60,793 nucleotides of DNA from DASTBU01 sp035711845. GTDB taxonomy: Bacteria; Acidobacteriota; Vicinamibacteria; Vicinamibacterales; 2-12-FULL-66-21. The notes beneath the pieces were generated by a model. The model was not told the DNA's origin. It did not search any database and saw only the letters and a program-made list of their open reading frames with translations. Position numbers and translations under genes: made by a program. Where the stretch lies: assembly GCA_035711845.1 (NCBI GenBank), contig DASTBU010000127.1, positions 1-60,793 of the forward strand, given 5' to 3'. Shown piece by piece: positions 10,797 to 19,189 of this stretch; position 1 is the stretch's first letter; each line of letters begins with the position of its first letter.

Positions 10797-11249
10797 ATGG
10801 CGAAGCGCACCGGCGGCAAAGCGTATTACATGATCAGCGCGGTGGCGCAGAAGTACAACATCCACCCGCAGACGCTGCGGCTGTACGAGCGCGAAGGGCT
10901 GTTGAAGCCGTCGCGCACCGAAGGCAACACCCGCCTCTACTCGGAAGAGGATCTCGAGCAGCTCGAGACGATCCTTTCGCTGACGCGCGATCTCGGGGTC
11001 AACCTCGCCGGCGTCGAGATCATCCTGAACATGCGCCGCAAGATCGAGGCGATGCAGCACGAGGTCAACGAGTTCATGGACTACGTGAAGCACGAGCTCT
11101 CACGCGGGATTGGCGACTGGGAGCAGCGCCTCAGCACCGCGATGGTGAAATCGTCGCCGACCGATCTCGTCCGGGCCACCCCGCATGCCGTCCCCGAGCC
11201 GCCGACGCTCGACGCCGAACCGGGCGATGAGCGACAGCGGAAGGCCTGA
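10797..11249 (+). CDS. hspR: HspR-like MerR-family heat-shock regulator
   Basis: 150 residues. The N-terminal MerR-type winged helix reads MISAVAQKYNIHPQTLRLYE, followed by GLLKPSRTEGNTRLYSEEDL and a dimerisation helix (VNLAGVEIILNMRRKIEAM). The arrangement, with the ligand domain absent, and the position after dnaK and a dnaJ-type gene match HspR, which represses the dnaK operon until DnaK is titrated by misfolded protein. Start ATG 10797 fits the family. A TATTCT hexamer lies just upstream but is too close to the ATG for a standard start. Its binding site is not obvious; the tandem ATTATCAA copies at the dnaK promoter are a candidate. Confidence 0.85.
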   Translation: MAKRTGGKAYYMISAVAQKYNIHPQTLRLYEREGLLKPSRTEGNTRLYSEEDLEQLETILSLTRDLGVNLAGVEIILNMRRKIEAMQHEVNEFMDYVKHELSRGIGDWEQRLSTAMVKSSPTDLVRATPHAVPEPPTLDAEPGDERQRKA

Positions 11250-11368
11250 GCCACTCAACTCCCAGCTCCCCAAGGCTCTCTCTCTTGAAAACGCAAGGCC
11301 CACTCGGACGCTGGGCCGTCGGGCGTCCGGTGTTGATGACGAGTCGCAGATCCTGGCCGATCCGCTCG

Positions 11369-11383
11369 CGCTATGATAGCTGG
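11369..11383 (+). promoter_or_regulatory. -10 element for a probably leaderless sigma-factor transcript
   Basis: TATGAT at 11372-11377 sits 6 nt before the ATG of the sigma factor, so the expected transcription start coincides with the start codon. No Shine-Dalgarno sequence precedes the ATG. The -35 region is poor. Confidence 0.45.
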
Positions 11384-12256
11384 ATGCGCAGCGGCGGCCC
11401 TGAAAGCGCATCGGACGCAGATGCCCTGCAGGCCTACCTGCGCGCCATCGCGCGCCTCCCGCGACTGACACCGGAACAGGAGCAAGAGCTCGGGCGACGG
11501 ATCAAGGACGAGGCCGACCCGGAGGCACTGCGGCGGCTCGTCGAAGGGAACCTGCGCTTCGTGGTCAGCTACGCGAAACGGTACCGCGGGCTGGGGGTGC
11601 CTTTTCTCGACCTCATCCACGAAGGAAATCTCGGCCTGATGGAAGCCGCCCGGCGCTTCGATTCCGATCGAAACGTCAAGTTCATCACCTACGCGGTCTG
11701 GTGGATTCGTCAGGCCCTCACGCACGCCCTCTCCGCCCAGAGCCGCGCCTTCGCCCTGCCCCAGCGCCTGTCGGGCATCGCTGCGCGGCTTGGGCGGGAA
11801 GTCGCAGGACTGACTGAGACGCTCGAGCGCACCCCGACACCGCGTGAGATTGCCGACGATCTCGAGATCTCGGAGGGCGACGTCGACGCGCTTCTGCGGA
11901 TTGGTGGCAGCGACCTTTCCCTCAGCGACCGGGTCGGCGCCGGCGTCGATGGTGGAGATGGACGCGAGCTGTCGGAAGTGCTCGAACAGGCGGCCGTGCC
12001 TCCCGTCGAGGATGAGTTGCTCCATCGTGCCGTCACCGAGCGCGTCCGCGCCGCGCTCGACGAGCTCGAGTCGAAGGAGCGGGAGATCGTGGAGCTCCGC
12101 TTCGGGCTGGATCGTGACGGCGAGCCGAGGACGCTGCAGGAGGTCGGCGACGCGCTCGGCCTTTCTCGCGAGCGCATCCGTCAAATCGAATCCCGCGCGA
12201 AGGAGAAACTCCGTCGGAGCAAACGAGCCGGGGAGCTCAGGAGCTATCTGAACTGA
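11384..12256 (+). CDS. Sigma-70 family RNA polymerase sigma factor (RpoD/RpoS/RpoH-like)
   Basis: 290 residues. Region 1.2 (ALQAYLRAIARLPRLTPEQE), region 2 (FLDLIHEGNLGLMEAARRF, then KFITYAVWWIRQAL for 2.3-2.4), region 3, and region 4 with the helix-turn-helix TLQEVGDALGLSRERIRQIE are all present. There is no long region 1.1 or non-conserved insert, so this is an alternative or secondary sigma rather than the housekeeping factor. It follows hspR, so a role in stress transcription is reasonable but not shown. Start ATG 11384 was preferred over 11285 because the extra residues are not family-like and a -10 element lies in between. Confidence 0.85.
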   Translation: MRSGGPESASDADALQAYLRAIARLPRLTPEQEQELGRRIKDEADPEALRRLVEGNLRFVVSYAKRYRGLGVPFLDLIHEGNLGLMEAARRFDSDRNVKFITYAVWWIRQALTHALSAQSRAFALPQRLSGIAARLGREVAGLTETLERTPTPREIADDLEISEGDVDALLRIGGSDLSLSDRVGAGVDGGDGRELSEVLEQAAVPPVEDELLHRAVTERVRAALDELESKEREIVELRFGLDRDGEPRTLQEVGDALGLSRERIRQIESRAKEKLRRSKRAGELRSYLN

Positions 12257-12262
12257 CGATGA

Positions 12263-12418
12263 AATGCTGAATGCTGAATGCTGAATGTTGATTGAAGATG
12301 GGCGATCGCCAGTAGTCATTGCCAATCCGCGATGACGAAACTACAATCGGGTTGAATCGCGAGGGCAGGTCGAATTCGACTTCAGCATTCAACATTCAGC
12401 ATTCAACATTCAGCATTC
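12263..12418. repeat. Facing TGCTGAA and AGCATTC heptamer arrays
   Basis: The left array (12263-12296) has TGCTGAA units; the right array (12381-12418) has AGCATTC and AACATTC units, its reverse complement, about 85 bp apart. The right array ends 2 bp before the ATG of the DnaC-like gene. The pair could form a long stem. Confidence 0.8.
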
Positions 12419-12420
12419 CC

Positions 12421-13293
12421 ATGCCCTGCCCCCTCTGTGATGACACCGGCTGGAAGCCCATCGACAAGGATGGCGTGCGCCGGGTCGTCCGATGCGATTG
12501 CTGGCGTGAAGGGCTGACCAACCGCCTGTTGAACGACGCCCGGATTCCGCCGCGCTACCGCGCCTGTAACTTCGACTCGTTCATCACCTATCCCAACGAG
12601 AAGCTGATGACGGCCGTACGCCAGACGCGGCGGTTTGCCACGGATTTCCCTGTCGTCGCCAAGGGCCTCTGTCTGATCGGTCCCCCGGGCATCGGCAAGA
12701 CGCACCTGGCCGTCGCCGCGCTCCGGCAGGGGATTCTCACACGCGGTGCGCGCGGGCTGTTCTACGACACGCGCGACTTGCTGCGCGTGATTCGCAGCAC
12801 CTACAATCCGCTCGTCAAAACCGCGGAGATGGACATCCTGCGGCCCGTCATGGAGGCCGACCTCCTCGTGCTCGACGACCTGGGCTCCGAGAAGACGTCG
12901 GAGTGGGTCGAAGAGACGATGAACCTGATCGTCAATACGCGATACAACGAGCGCCGCCATACGATCTTCACGTCGAACTACGACGACACCCCCGACGATG
13001 CGCCGGTCGACGCAAAGACGGGGCCCGCACCCGAGACCCTGAAGGAACGGATCGGGTTCCGCATCCACTCACGCCTCCACGAGATGTGCGAGTTCCTCGA
13101 GTACGATGGTGCCGACTATCGCCACGTCCCGACCAACCCGGACTCGGAGGACCTGCTCACGCACTGGAAGCGCAAGGCCACCGGTCGCAAGGCGCTTCCC
13201 GCGCGCGCCAAGGGACCCATTCGCGCCCAGTTGCGCCACCCCGAGGGAAAGGGCAGGGATCTGGGCTGGCCCGGCGGACGGGCCGGCTCGTAG
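12421..13293 (+). CDS. DnaC-like AAA+ ATPase (helicase-loader type)
   Basis: 290 residues. The N-terminus carries a small zinc-type cysteine set (CPLC at 3-6, CDC at 25-27). The AAA+ core has Walker A GPPGIGKT (87-94) and Walker B LLVLDDLG (148-155), with the sensor-type FTSNYDD later. This matches the DnaC/IstB-like family that loads replicative helicase; IstB proteins are similar, but no insertion sequence adjoins. The C-terminus (about 60 residues) is basic and Pro/Gly rich. Start ATG 12421 gives the cysteine motif at the very N-terminus; the frame opens earlier in the repeat. No Shine-Dalgarno sequence is visible because the heptamer array abuts the start. Confidence 0.8.
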   Translation: MPCPLCDDTGWKPIDKDGVRRVVRCDCWREGLTNRLLNDARIPPRYRACNFDSFITYPNEKLMTAVRQTRRFATDFPVVAKGLCLIGPPGIGKTHLAVAALRQGILTRGARGLFYDTRDLLRVIRSTYNPLVKTAEMDILRPVMEADLLVLDDLGSEKTSEWVEETMNLIVNTRYNERRHTIFTSNYDDTPDDAPVDAKTGPAPETLKERIGFRIHSRLHEMCEFLEYDGADYRHVPTNPDSEDLLTHWKRKATGRKALPARAKGPIRAQLRHPEGKGRDLGWPGGRAGS

Positions 13294-13309
13294 CACTCAG
13301 CAATTCCGT

Positions 13310-13345
13310 CAGCATTCAGCATTCAGCATTCAGCATTCAGCATTG
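13310..13345. repeat. Five perfect CAGCATT heptamers running into the hemW-like start
   Basis: Five exact tandem CAGCATT units (13310-13344) followed by G, so the last unit supplies the TTG that starts the next gene. Confidence 0.9.
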
Positions 13346-14461
13346 CTAGGCCTCTACCTCCACATCCCCTTCTGCTGGTCGATCTGCAATTACTGCAACT
13401 TCAATCGGGGCCTGTTCGACGAGGCGGTGAAGGAGCGCTACGTGGATGCGATCGAGCGGGAGATCCGCGACGCTCGGTCCGGCGAGCCGGCCGACACGAT
13501 TTACTTCGGCGGTGGGACCCCGTCGCTGCTCGAGCCCCGCGAAGTGGCGCGGCTGATATCGGCATGCCGTGAGTCGTTCGACGTGTCCCCGGATGCCGAG
13601 GTCACGCTGGAAACCAACCCGGAGACCTCGTCGCCCGGGCGGATGACGGGGTTTCGGGCGGCGGGCGTCAATCGAATCAGTTTCGGTGTCCAATCCTTCA
13701 AGTCCGAGGAACTGGTGCGTCTCGGCCGCCTGCATTCGGTCCAGCGGGCGCGCGAGGCTGTGGTCGAGGCGCGCACCGCCGGGTTCGACAACATCAGCCT
13801 GGACCTGATGATGTGGCTCCCGCAGCAGTCGCGGGACGACTGGCGGGAAAGTGTCGAGGCGCTGATAGAGGTCGGGCCCGAGCACGCCTCTCTGTACCTG
13901 TTGGAGCTCTATCCGAACGCACCCTTGAAAGAGGAGATGGCCCGTTCCGGCTGGTCGCTCGCGCCCGACGAGGATGCCGCGGACATGTACATGTGGAGCC
14001 TCGAGCGGCTCGAACAGACGGGCCTGAGGCAGTACGAGATTTCCAATGTGGCGCGTCCGGGTCGTGCCTCCCGGCACAACCTCAAATACTGGACCGATGG
14101 CGAATGGCTCGGATTCGGGTGCGGGGCGCACTCCACCCGCGATGGGTCGCGCTGGAAAAATGTCTCCGCGACCGGAGACTATGTGGCGCGGGCCAGCCAG
14201 GGGCTCTCCGTCGTGTCGGAGCGTCGCCTGCTGACGCCCCGCGAACGCCTGGAAGAGGCGCTCTTCACGGGGCTCCGGCTGGCCGGAGGTATCGATCGGG
14301 ATGCGATTCGGGCCCGTTATTCCGTGGATCCCTGGGACCGCTACGGCGACGCGCTGGGGCCGTTCGTCTCGGAAGGCCTGCTGCGGCACGAGGGCCGCAG
14401 CCTGCGGCTGACCCGCGCGGGCATGCTCGTTGCTAACGAGATCATGGCTGTCTTCGTTTGA
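13343..14461 (+). CDS. hemW: HemW / coproporphyrinogen-oxidase-like radical SAM protein
   Basis: 372 residues from a TTG start. The N-terminus LGLYLHIPFCWSICNYC carries the CX3CX2C cluster ligands (Cys11, Cys15, Cys18) plus the fourth family cysteine position occupied by Asn19. Further family motifs are YFGGGTPSLL, NRISFGVQSF, SLDLMMWLPQQ and HNLKYW. HemW proteins act as haem chaperones rather than true oxidases; the lost cysteine after the triad would separate it from HemN as well. The TTG start at 13343 lies inside a heptamer array with no ribosome-binding site; upstream in-frame sequence back to 13106 is not family-like. The C-terminal HemN domain is present and length is normal. Confidence 0.88.
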   Translation: MLGLYLHIPFCWSICNYCNFNRGLFDEAVKERYVDAIEREIRDARSGEPADTIYFGGGTPSLLEPREVARLISACRESFDVSPDAEVTLETNPETSSPGRMTGFRAAGVNRISFGVQSFKSEELVRLGRLHSVQRAREAVVEARTAGFDNISLDLMMWLPQQSRDDWRESVEALIEVGPEHASLYLLELYPNAPLKEEMARSGWSLAPDEDAADMYMWSLERLEQTGLRQYEISNVARPGRASRHNLKYWTDGEWLGFGCGAHSTRDGSRWKNVSATGDYVARASQGLSVVSERRLLTPRERLEEALFTGLRLAGGIDRDAIRARYSVDPWDRYGDALGPFVSEGLLRHEGRSLRLTRAGMLVANEIMAVFV

Positions 14462-14535
14462 GAATCGAGATTCGACCCCAAGTACGGTAAAGTGTCCCGT
14501 TCGTTTTTAGCTCGTTCGATCAAGGAGGAGATTGA

Positions 14536-15033
14536 ATGCGTCGCCCCTTCGCCACCACGGCCTGCGCGCTGATGATTGCCCTCGCGCCGGTCGCGCTTTT
14601 TGCCCAGGATCCGCCCGCCCAGCAGCCGCCTGCGCAGCCTGCGGCGCCCCAGCCACCCAAGCTCGCGTTCACGGGTGATGCCGGAGTCTTCCTGATCCAG
14701 ATCAAGCCAGACCAGACCGCGACGTTCGAGGAGTTGATGACCAAGGTCAAGGACGCGCTCGCGAAGTCCGAAGACCCTGTCCGCAAACAACAGGCGACGG
14801 GCTGGAAGGTTTACAAGTCGTCCGAAGGGATGGGCGCCAACGCGCTGTATGTCGTTGTCGTGGATCCCGTCGTCAAGGGCGCCGGGTATGACCCGCTGGT
14901 CATCGTGAACGAGAGTCTCGGCAAGGACGCTGGCACCCCCGAGAACCAGGCCATGCTCAAGAAGTACGCCGATGCATTCGCCGGGTTGAACCAGCTGAAC
15001 ATGTCGCCCGTGATGTCCATGGGTGGGATGTAA
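14536..15033 (+). CDS. Secreted hypothetical protein with PPAQQPPAQ linker
   Basis: 165 residues. A signal peptide (MRRPFATTACALMIALAPVALFAQ) is followed by a proline-rich linker DPPAQQPPAQPAAPQPP and a compact domain of about 110 residues (FTGDAGVFLIQIKPDQTATF, then WKVYKSSEGMGANALYVVVV). I do not recognise the family. AAGGAGGAG lies 6 nt before the ATG, the best Shine-Dalgarno sequence in the window, so high expression is likely. The same linker motif follows the signal peptide of the Skp-like protein at 35888. Confidence 0.8.
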   Translation: MRRPFATTACALMIALAPVALFAQDPPAQQPPAQPAAPQPPKLAFTGDAGVFLIQIKPDQTATFEELMTKVKDALAKSEDPVRKQQATGWKVYKSSEGMGANALYVVVVDPVVKGAGYDPLVIVNESLGKDAGTPENQAMLKKYADAFAGLNQLNMSPVMSMGGM

Positions 15034-15105
15034 GAGGCGACGAACAGGGTCGTCAGGGGGGAGAGGGAGCCGGTCCGATCTTTCCTTTCCCTCCCATCCG
15101 ACCTC

Positions 15106-15591
15106 TCAGAACTTCACGTTCAAGCCCGCATAGAACCGCTGCGGCTTCGAGTGCAGCGGATCCCCGCTCAAGGTGAACACACGGTAATCGAGCCGCAGGC
15201 GCAGCGGCCCGATGAGCGAGATCTTCACGCCGCCTCCCACGTTCAGTCCGACGTTCGTCTCGGATGCCCCGAGCAGCGTTTCGCGATAGACGCCACCGCC
15301 GGCCGTTCCGTAGAACTGCATGCCCGCAATCGGAAAGGGCGTCTGGAGGAGGCCGTTGAACATGAAGGTGCGCAGTCCGGGCGCTGGATCGTCCTCCGCT
15401 TCGCTCGTGTTGGCGTACTCGAACTCGAACCCGACAATCACCAGCCCCATTCCCGCCGAAAGGCCCCGCGCGAAGCGGTTCTCCGGCGTCGTCGTCGAGC
15501 CGATGAAGGCGGTGAAGTCGGCCGAGGCGGTGGTTGGCGTGGCCAGAACGACCACGACGAAGAGCATCGAACAGAGGGAACGCTTGCGCAT
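15106..15591 (-). CDS. Outer-membrane beta-barrel protein, small
   Basis: 161 residues from Met at 15591. A signal peptide (SMLFVVVVLATPTTASA) precedes alternating beta strands rich in Gly and aromatic residues (FYGTAGGGVYRETLL, GLNVGGGVKISLIGPLRLRLDYRVF), ending RFYAGLNVKF with a C-terminal Phe typical of BAM substrates. Size suits an eight-stranded OmpA/OmpW-like barrel. The frame also opens at 15648, but those residues would precede the signal peptide. Function unknown. Confidence 0.75.
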   Translation of the reverse strand: MRKRSLCSMLFVVVVLATPTTASADFTAFIGSTTTPENRFARGLSAGMGLVIVGFEFEYANTSEAEDDPAPGLRTFMFNGLLQTPFPIAGMQFYGTAGGGVYRETLLGASETNVGLNVGGGVKISLIGPLRLRLDYRVFTLSGDPLHSKPQRFYAGLNVKF

Positions 15592-15629
15592 GCGACAGGA
15601 TACCGTAGCTGATGGTGCGTCGCCTGCAG

Positions 15630-15679
15630 CCCGGACCACCCGAACCATGGACCCCGGACCGCGAACCGCGAACCACGGT
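15630..15679. repeat. GGACC/GAACC short-repeat spacer
   Basis: Imperfect tandem words (CCCGGACCA, CCGAACCAT, GGACCCC, CGCGAAC) fill the gap between divergent genes. It is the same class as the GTCCGTG spacers. Confidence 0.6.
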
Positions 15680-15686
15680 GTTGGCG

Positions 15687-15701
15687 TGATACATTTTTTG
15701 A
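15687..15701 (+). promoter_or_regulatory. Extended -10 for a probably leaderless acyl-CoA dehydrogenase mRNA
   Basis: TGATACATT at 15687-15695 is an extended -10 (TGnTAnnnT). It ends 6 nt before the ATG, the same spacing as at the sigma-factor gene, and no Shine-Dalgarno sequence is present. Confidence 0.5.
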
Positions 15702-16844
15702 ATGGACTTTCGCCTTTCCGAGGAGCAGCAGCTCCTGCGCCGCTCGGTGCGCGAGTTCGCGGAAACCGAGATTCGGCCGCATGTGATCGAGTGGGACGAA
15801 GCGCAGCATTTCCCGATGGATCTGCTGCCGAAGCTGGCCTCGCTCGGTCTCACGGGCATCGTCTACGACGAACGGTACGGTGGGGCGGGCCTGTCGACCG
15901 TCGATTACTGCATCTGCATCGAGGAGCTGGCGCGCGTCTGTCCGGCGATTGCGCTGTCGGTGGCGGCCCACAACGGGCTGTGCACGTCGCACATCTCGAT
16001 GTTCGGCAGCGACGCGCAGAAGGACCGGTACCTTCCGCGGCTGGTGCGGGGCGAGGTTCTCGGCGCCTGGGGGCTGACCGAGGCCGGTGCGGGCAGCGAC
16101 GCGGCGGGGATGCGGACGACGGCCGCGAGGCAGGGGAACTGCTGGGTGATCAACGGCGCGAAGACGTTCATCACGCACGGGCGCATCGGCGGCGTGATGG
16201 TCGTCGTCGCCATCACCGATCGCGCCAAGGGCAGCCGCGGCATCTCCGCATTCATCGTCGAGCACGGAACGGCAGGGATGTCGGCGGGGAAGAAGGAGAA
16301 CAAGCTCGGCATGCGCGCCAGCGACACGAGCGAGGTGATCTTCGAGAATTGCCGTGTGCCGGCGGCCAACCTGCTCGGCGAGGAGGGGCAGGGCTTCGTC
16401 AATACGCTGCAGGTGCTCGATTCGGGCCGGATCGGGATCGCCGCGCTGGCGGTCGGGCTCGCGCAGGGCGCCCACGAGGCGGCGCGGGATTATGCGAAAG
16501 AGCGCCGCCAGTTCGGTCAGCCGATTGCCGGGTTCCAGGCAATCCAGTGGAAGCTGGCGGACAATGCCACGCGAATCGAGGCGGCACGGCTGCTGACGTA
16601 CCGCGCGGCCTCCCTGCGCGACCAGGGATCGCGCATGACGCGCGAGGCGTCGATGGCGAAGTTGTTCGCGAGCGAGACGGCGGTCAAGGCGGCCGACGAT
16701 GGCGTGCAGATTCATGGCGGGTACGGGTTCGTGAAGGATTATCCGGCCGAGAAATATTTTCGCGACGTCAAGCTGCTCACGATTGGCGAGGGCACGAGCG
16801 AGATCCAGCGGCTCGTGATCGCACGTCAGCTCCTCGGACAGTGA
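15702..16844 (+). CDS. Acyl-CoA dehydrogenase (short-chain/butyryl type)
   Basis: 380 residues, full length. It oxidises an acyl-CoA to the 2-enoyl-CoA with FAD and passes electrons to ETF. Signatures seen: GAWGLTEAGAGSDAAGMRT in the middle domain, and the C-terminal VQIHGGYGFVKDYPAEKY and LTIGEGTSEIQR, the latter carrying the catalytic Glu in the usual place for short-chain enzymes. The stop overlaps the GTG start of meaB (GTGA), so the two are translationally coupled, and methylmalonyl-CoA epimerase follows. This points to branched-chain amino acid or propionate-linked acyl-CoA breakdown. Confidence 0.93.
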   Translation: MDFRLSEEQQLLRRSVREFAETEIRPHVIEWDEAQHFPMDLLPKLASLGLTGIVYDERYGGAGLSTVDYCICIEELARVCPAIALSVAAHNGLCTSHISMFGSDAQKDRYLPRLVRGEVLGAWGLTEAGAGSDAAGMRTTAARQGNCWVINGAKTFITHGRIGGVMVVVAITDRAKGSRGISAFIVEHGTAGMSAGKKENKLGMRASDTSEVIFENCRVPAANLLGEEGQGFVNTLQVLDSGRIGIAALAVGLAQGAHEAARDYAKERRQFGQPIAGFQAIQWKLADNATRIEAARLLTYRAASLRDQGSRMTREASMAKLFASETAVKAADDGVQIHGGYGFVKDYPAEKYFRDVKLLTIGEGTSEIQRLVIARQLLGQ

Positions 16845-17803
16845 CCGAGCCGTCTCTCTCAGAACGGGTGCTCTCGGGCGATCCGCGGGCGGTGGCCCGT
16901 GCGATTTCGCTCGTCGAAGACGAATCGCCCTCCGGCGCCCGGCTCGTCCAGCGCATCTTCGCCAGCACGGGCCGGGCGTACCTGATCGGTGTGACCGGAC
17001 CGCCCGGCGCGGGCAAGAGCACGCTGGTCGATCGCCTGACGGCCCGGATTCGCGCGGGCGGTGAAACGGTCGGCGTGGTGGCGGTCGATCCCACGAGTCC
17101 GTTCAGCGGCGGCGCCATTCTTGGCGATCGCGTGCGCATGCAGGCACACGCGGGCGATGCAGGCGTGTTCATCCGCAGCATGGCGACCCGCGGACACCTC
17201 GGCGGGCTCGCGCGCGCGACGAGCGAGGTTGCCCTGATCCTGGACGCCGCGGGCAAGGACGTCGTTCTCATCGAAACGGTCGGGGTCGGCCAGGACGAAG
17301 TGGACATCGTCCGCACGGCCGACATTTCGATCGTCACGATCGTGCCGGGGGCCGGTGACGAGGTGCAGGCGCTCAAGGCCGGCATCATGGAGATCGCGGA
17401 CATCTTCGTGGTCAACAAGTCGGACCGGGAGGGCGTCGACCGCACGGTGATGTCCATCGAGTCGCTGCTGTCGCTCCAGGCGTTTGCCGCCGGCGAGTGG
17501 CGCCCGCCAATCATCAAGGCGGAGGCCACGACCGGCAAGGGGGTCCCGGAGCTGCTGGAGGCGATCGGACGATTCCGCCGCCATACGGCGTCGAGTCTCG
17601 GCAGCCGCCGCCGCGCCCGCGCAGAATGGCGTCTGCGCGAGCTGCTCGCGCAGCGGTTCCTTCACTTCGTGGAACGCGACGTCCTCGAGCCGGGGGAGTT
17701 CGATCGAACCCTCGAACGGATCGCTGCGCGCGAGCTCGATCCCTATACGGCCGCGGACGGCATTCTCCAGCGAGCGATACGCGACGCGAAGGCTGCAGAG
17801 TGA
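16841..17803 (+). CDS. meaB: MeaB/ArgK-type GTPase, methylmalonyl-CoA mutase chaperone
   Basis: 320 residues from GTG 16841, overlapping the acyl-CoA dehydrogenase stop by 4 bp. G1 loop GPPGAGKS (53-60), then DPTSPFSGGAILGDRVRM, switch region IETVGVGQDEVDI and base-recognition NKSD are all present. MeaB loads and protects adenosylcobalamin in methylmalonyl-CoA mutase. The mutase itself is not in the window; the epimerase gene follows after a 50-bp repeat spacer, supporting a propionyl-CoA pathway. Confidence 0.93.
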   Translation: MTEPSLSERVLSGDPRAVARAISLVEDESPSGARLVQRIFASTGRAYLIGVTGPPGAGKSTLVDRLTARIRAGGETVGVVAVDPTSPFSGGAILGDRVRMQAHAGDAGVFIRSMATRGHLGGLARATSEVALILDAAGKDVVLIETVGVGQDEVDIVRTADISIVTIVPGAGDEVQALKAGIMEIADIFVVNKSDREGVDRTVMSIESLLSLQAFAAGEWRPPIIKAEATTGKGVPELLEAIGRFRRHTASSLGSRRRARAEWRLRELLAQRFLHFVERDVLEPGEFDRTLERIAARELDPYTAADGILQRAIRDAKAAE

Positions 17804-17805
17804 CT

Positions 17806-17844
17806 GTAGTCCGTCGTCCGTGGTCCGGGGTCCGGGGTCCGGGG
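17806..17844. repeat. GTCCGGG / GTCCGTG heptamer spacer
   Basis: Tandem GTCCGTC, GTCCGTG and three GTCCGGG units immediately after the meaB stop and 8 bp before the epimerase start. Confidence 0.8.
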
Positions 17845-17852
17845 ACGCTGAC

Positions 17853-18254
17853 ATGAAAGCACGACTGGATCACATCGGTATTGCCGTCTCGAACATCGGC
17901 GAGGCGCTCGCGTTCTATCGCGATGCGCTCGGGCTCGAGGTTGAGATGCCCGAAGAGGTGGCGTCGCAGCGCGTCCGCGCGCGTTTCATCCCCGCCGGCG
18001 AGGCGGCGCTCGAGCTGCTCGAGGCCACGGCGGAGGATTCGCCGATCGCAAAGTATCTGGCCAGGCGGGGGCCCGGCCTCCATCACATCACGTTGCGTGT
18101 GGACGACATTCGGGCGGCGCTCGCGCAGCTGAGCACGCGGGGCGTGCGCCTCATCGACGAAACGCCGCGCGAGGGCGCCCACGGCTCGCTCGTCGCGTTC
18201 ATCCACCCGTCGAGCGCGCACGGCGTGCTCGTGGAGCTGAAACAGGACGTCTGA
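17853..18254 (+). CDS. mce: Methylmalonyl-CoA epimerase
   Basis: 133 residues, normal for the family. The vicinal-oxygen-chelate fold is plain: LDHIGIAVSNIGEALAFYRD with metal ligand His, FIPAGEAALELLEATA with the ligand Glu, GPGLHHITLRVDDI with the next His, and GVLVELKQ with the final Glu. It interconverts (R)- and (S)-methylmalonyl-CoA. It works with the MeaB-assisted mutase encoded elsewhere. Confidence 0.93.
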   Translation: MKARLDHIGIAVSNIGEALAFYRDALGLEVEMPEEVASQRVRARFIPAGEAALELLEATAEDSPIAKYLARRGPGLHHITLRVDDIRAALAQLSTRGVRLIDETPREGAHGSLVAFIHPSSAHGVLVELKQDV

Positions 18255-18328
18255 CACCGGATGACCGATGGCTGAACACGATCAGGCAGATCGCGACGCT
18301 CGCGAAGGAAGGCGATAGCAGTTCTCTC

Positions 18329-19186
18329 ATGTCCATCACGATTGGCATCATCGGCGGCAGTGGTCTGTACGACATGGCGGAGCTCACGGAGCGGGAAGAG
18401 CGCCCTGTGACGACACCCTTCGGCGAGCCGTCAGCGCCGTATGTCATCGGCACGCTGCGCGGAAAGCGCGTCGCGTTTCTCGCCCGCCACGGCATCGGCC
18501 ACCGATTGATGCCCTCGGAGTTGAACTTCAGGGCGAACATCTTCGGGTTCAAGGCGCTCGGCGTGGAGTACATCCTGTCGGCGAGCGCGGTCGGGAGCCT
18601 CAAGCACGAGTACAAGCCGATGGATCTGGTGATTCCGAACCAGTTCCTGGACCGGACCCGTGGCCGCGTGTCGACGTTCTTCGGCAACGGCCTCGTCGCG
18701 CACGTCGGGTTCGCGCATCCGTTCTGTCATCGCCTGAGCGACATCGCCTTCCGTTCCGCGCGATCGACGGGCGCCACGGTCCACGGCGGCGGGACGTACG
18801 TCTGCATGGAGGGGCCCCAGTTCTCGACGCTCGCCGAATCGCAGTTCTACAGGGCCGCGGGCATGGACATCATCGGCATGACGAACCTGCAGGAGGCGAA
18901 GCTCGCGCGGGAAGCCGAGATCTGTTACACGACCATCGCGCTCGTGACCGACTACGACTGCTGGCATCCCGAGCACGACCAGGTCACGGTGGACATGATC
19001 GTCGCCAACCTCACGCAGAACGCGAAGACCGCGCAGCAGGTCATCGCCGGGGCCGTGGGCATGCTGCCCTTCGAGCGGACGTGCGAGTGCGCAACAGCGC
19101 TGAAGTACGCGATCATCACGCGGCCTGACGTGGTTCCCGAACAGACGAAGAAGGCTTTGGCGCCCATCATCGGCAAATACATGTAA
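18329..19186 (+). CDS. mtnP: S-methyl-5'-thioadenosine phosphorylase
   Basis: 285 residues, family-like throughout: IGIIGGSGLYDM with the phosphate loop, FLARHGIGH, EYILSASAVGSLKHEYKP, TYVCMEGPQFSTLAES and MTNLQEAKLAREAEICY with the purine-site residues. It splits methylthioadenosine into adenine and methylthioribose-1-phosphate in the methionine salvage route. A PfkB-type kinase follows. Related enzymes can process futalosine-type nucleosides in some bacteria, so a link to the menaquinone block is possible but not shown. Confidence 0.9.
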   Translation: MSITIGIIGGSGLYDMAELTEREERPVTTPFGEPSAPYVIGTLRGKRVAFLARHGIGHRLMPSELNFRANIFGFKALGVEYILSASAVGSLKHEYKPMDLVIPNQFLDRTRGRVSTFFGNGLVAHVGFAHPFCHRLSDIAFRSARSTGATVHGGGTYVCMEGPQFSTLAESQFYRAAGMDIIGMTNLQEAKLAREAEICYTTIALVTDYDCWHPEHDQVTVDMIVANLTQNAKTAQQVIAGAVGMLPFERTCECATALKYAIITRPDVVPEQTKKALAPIIGKYM

Positions 19187-19189
19187 CAT

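Noticed and set aside
12319..12420. Longer start for the DnaC-like ATPase
   Set aside because: The extra residues are translated from the heptamer array, and the cysteine motif begins at the ATG at 12421.
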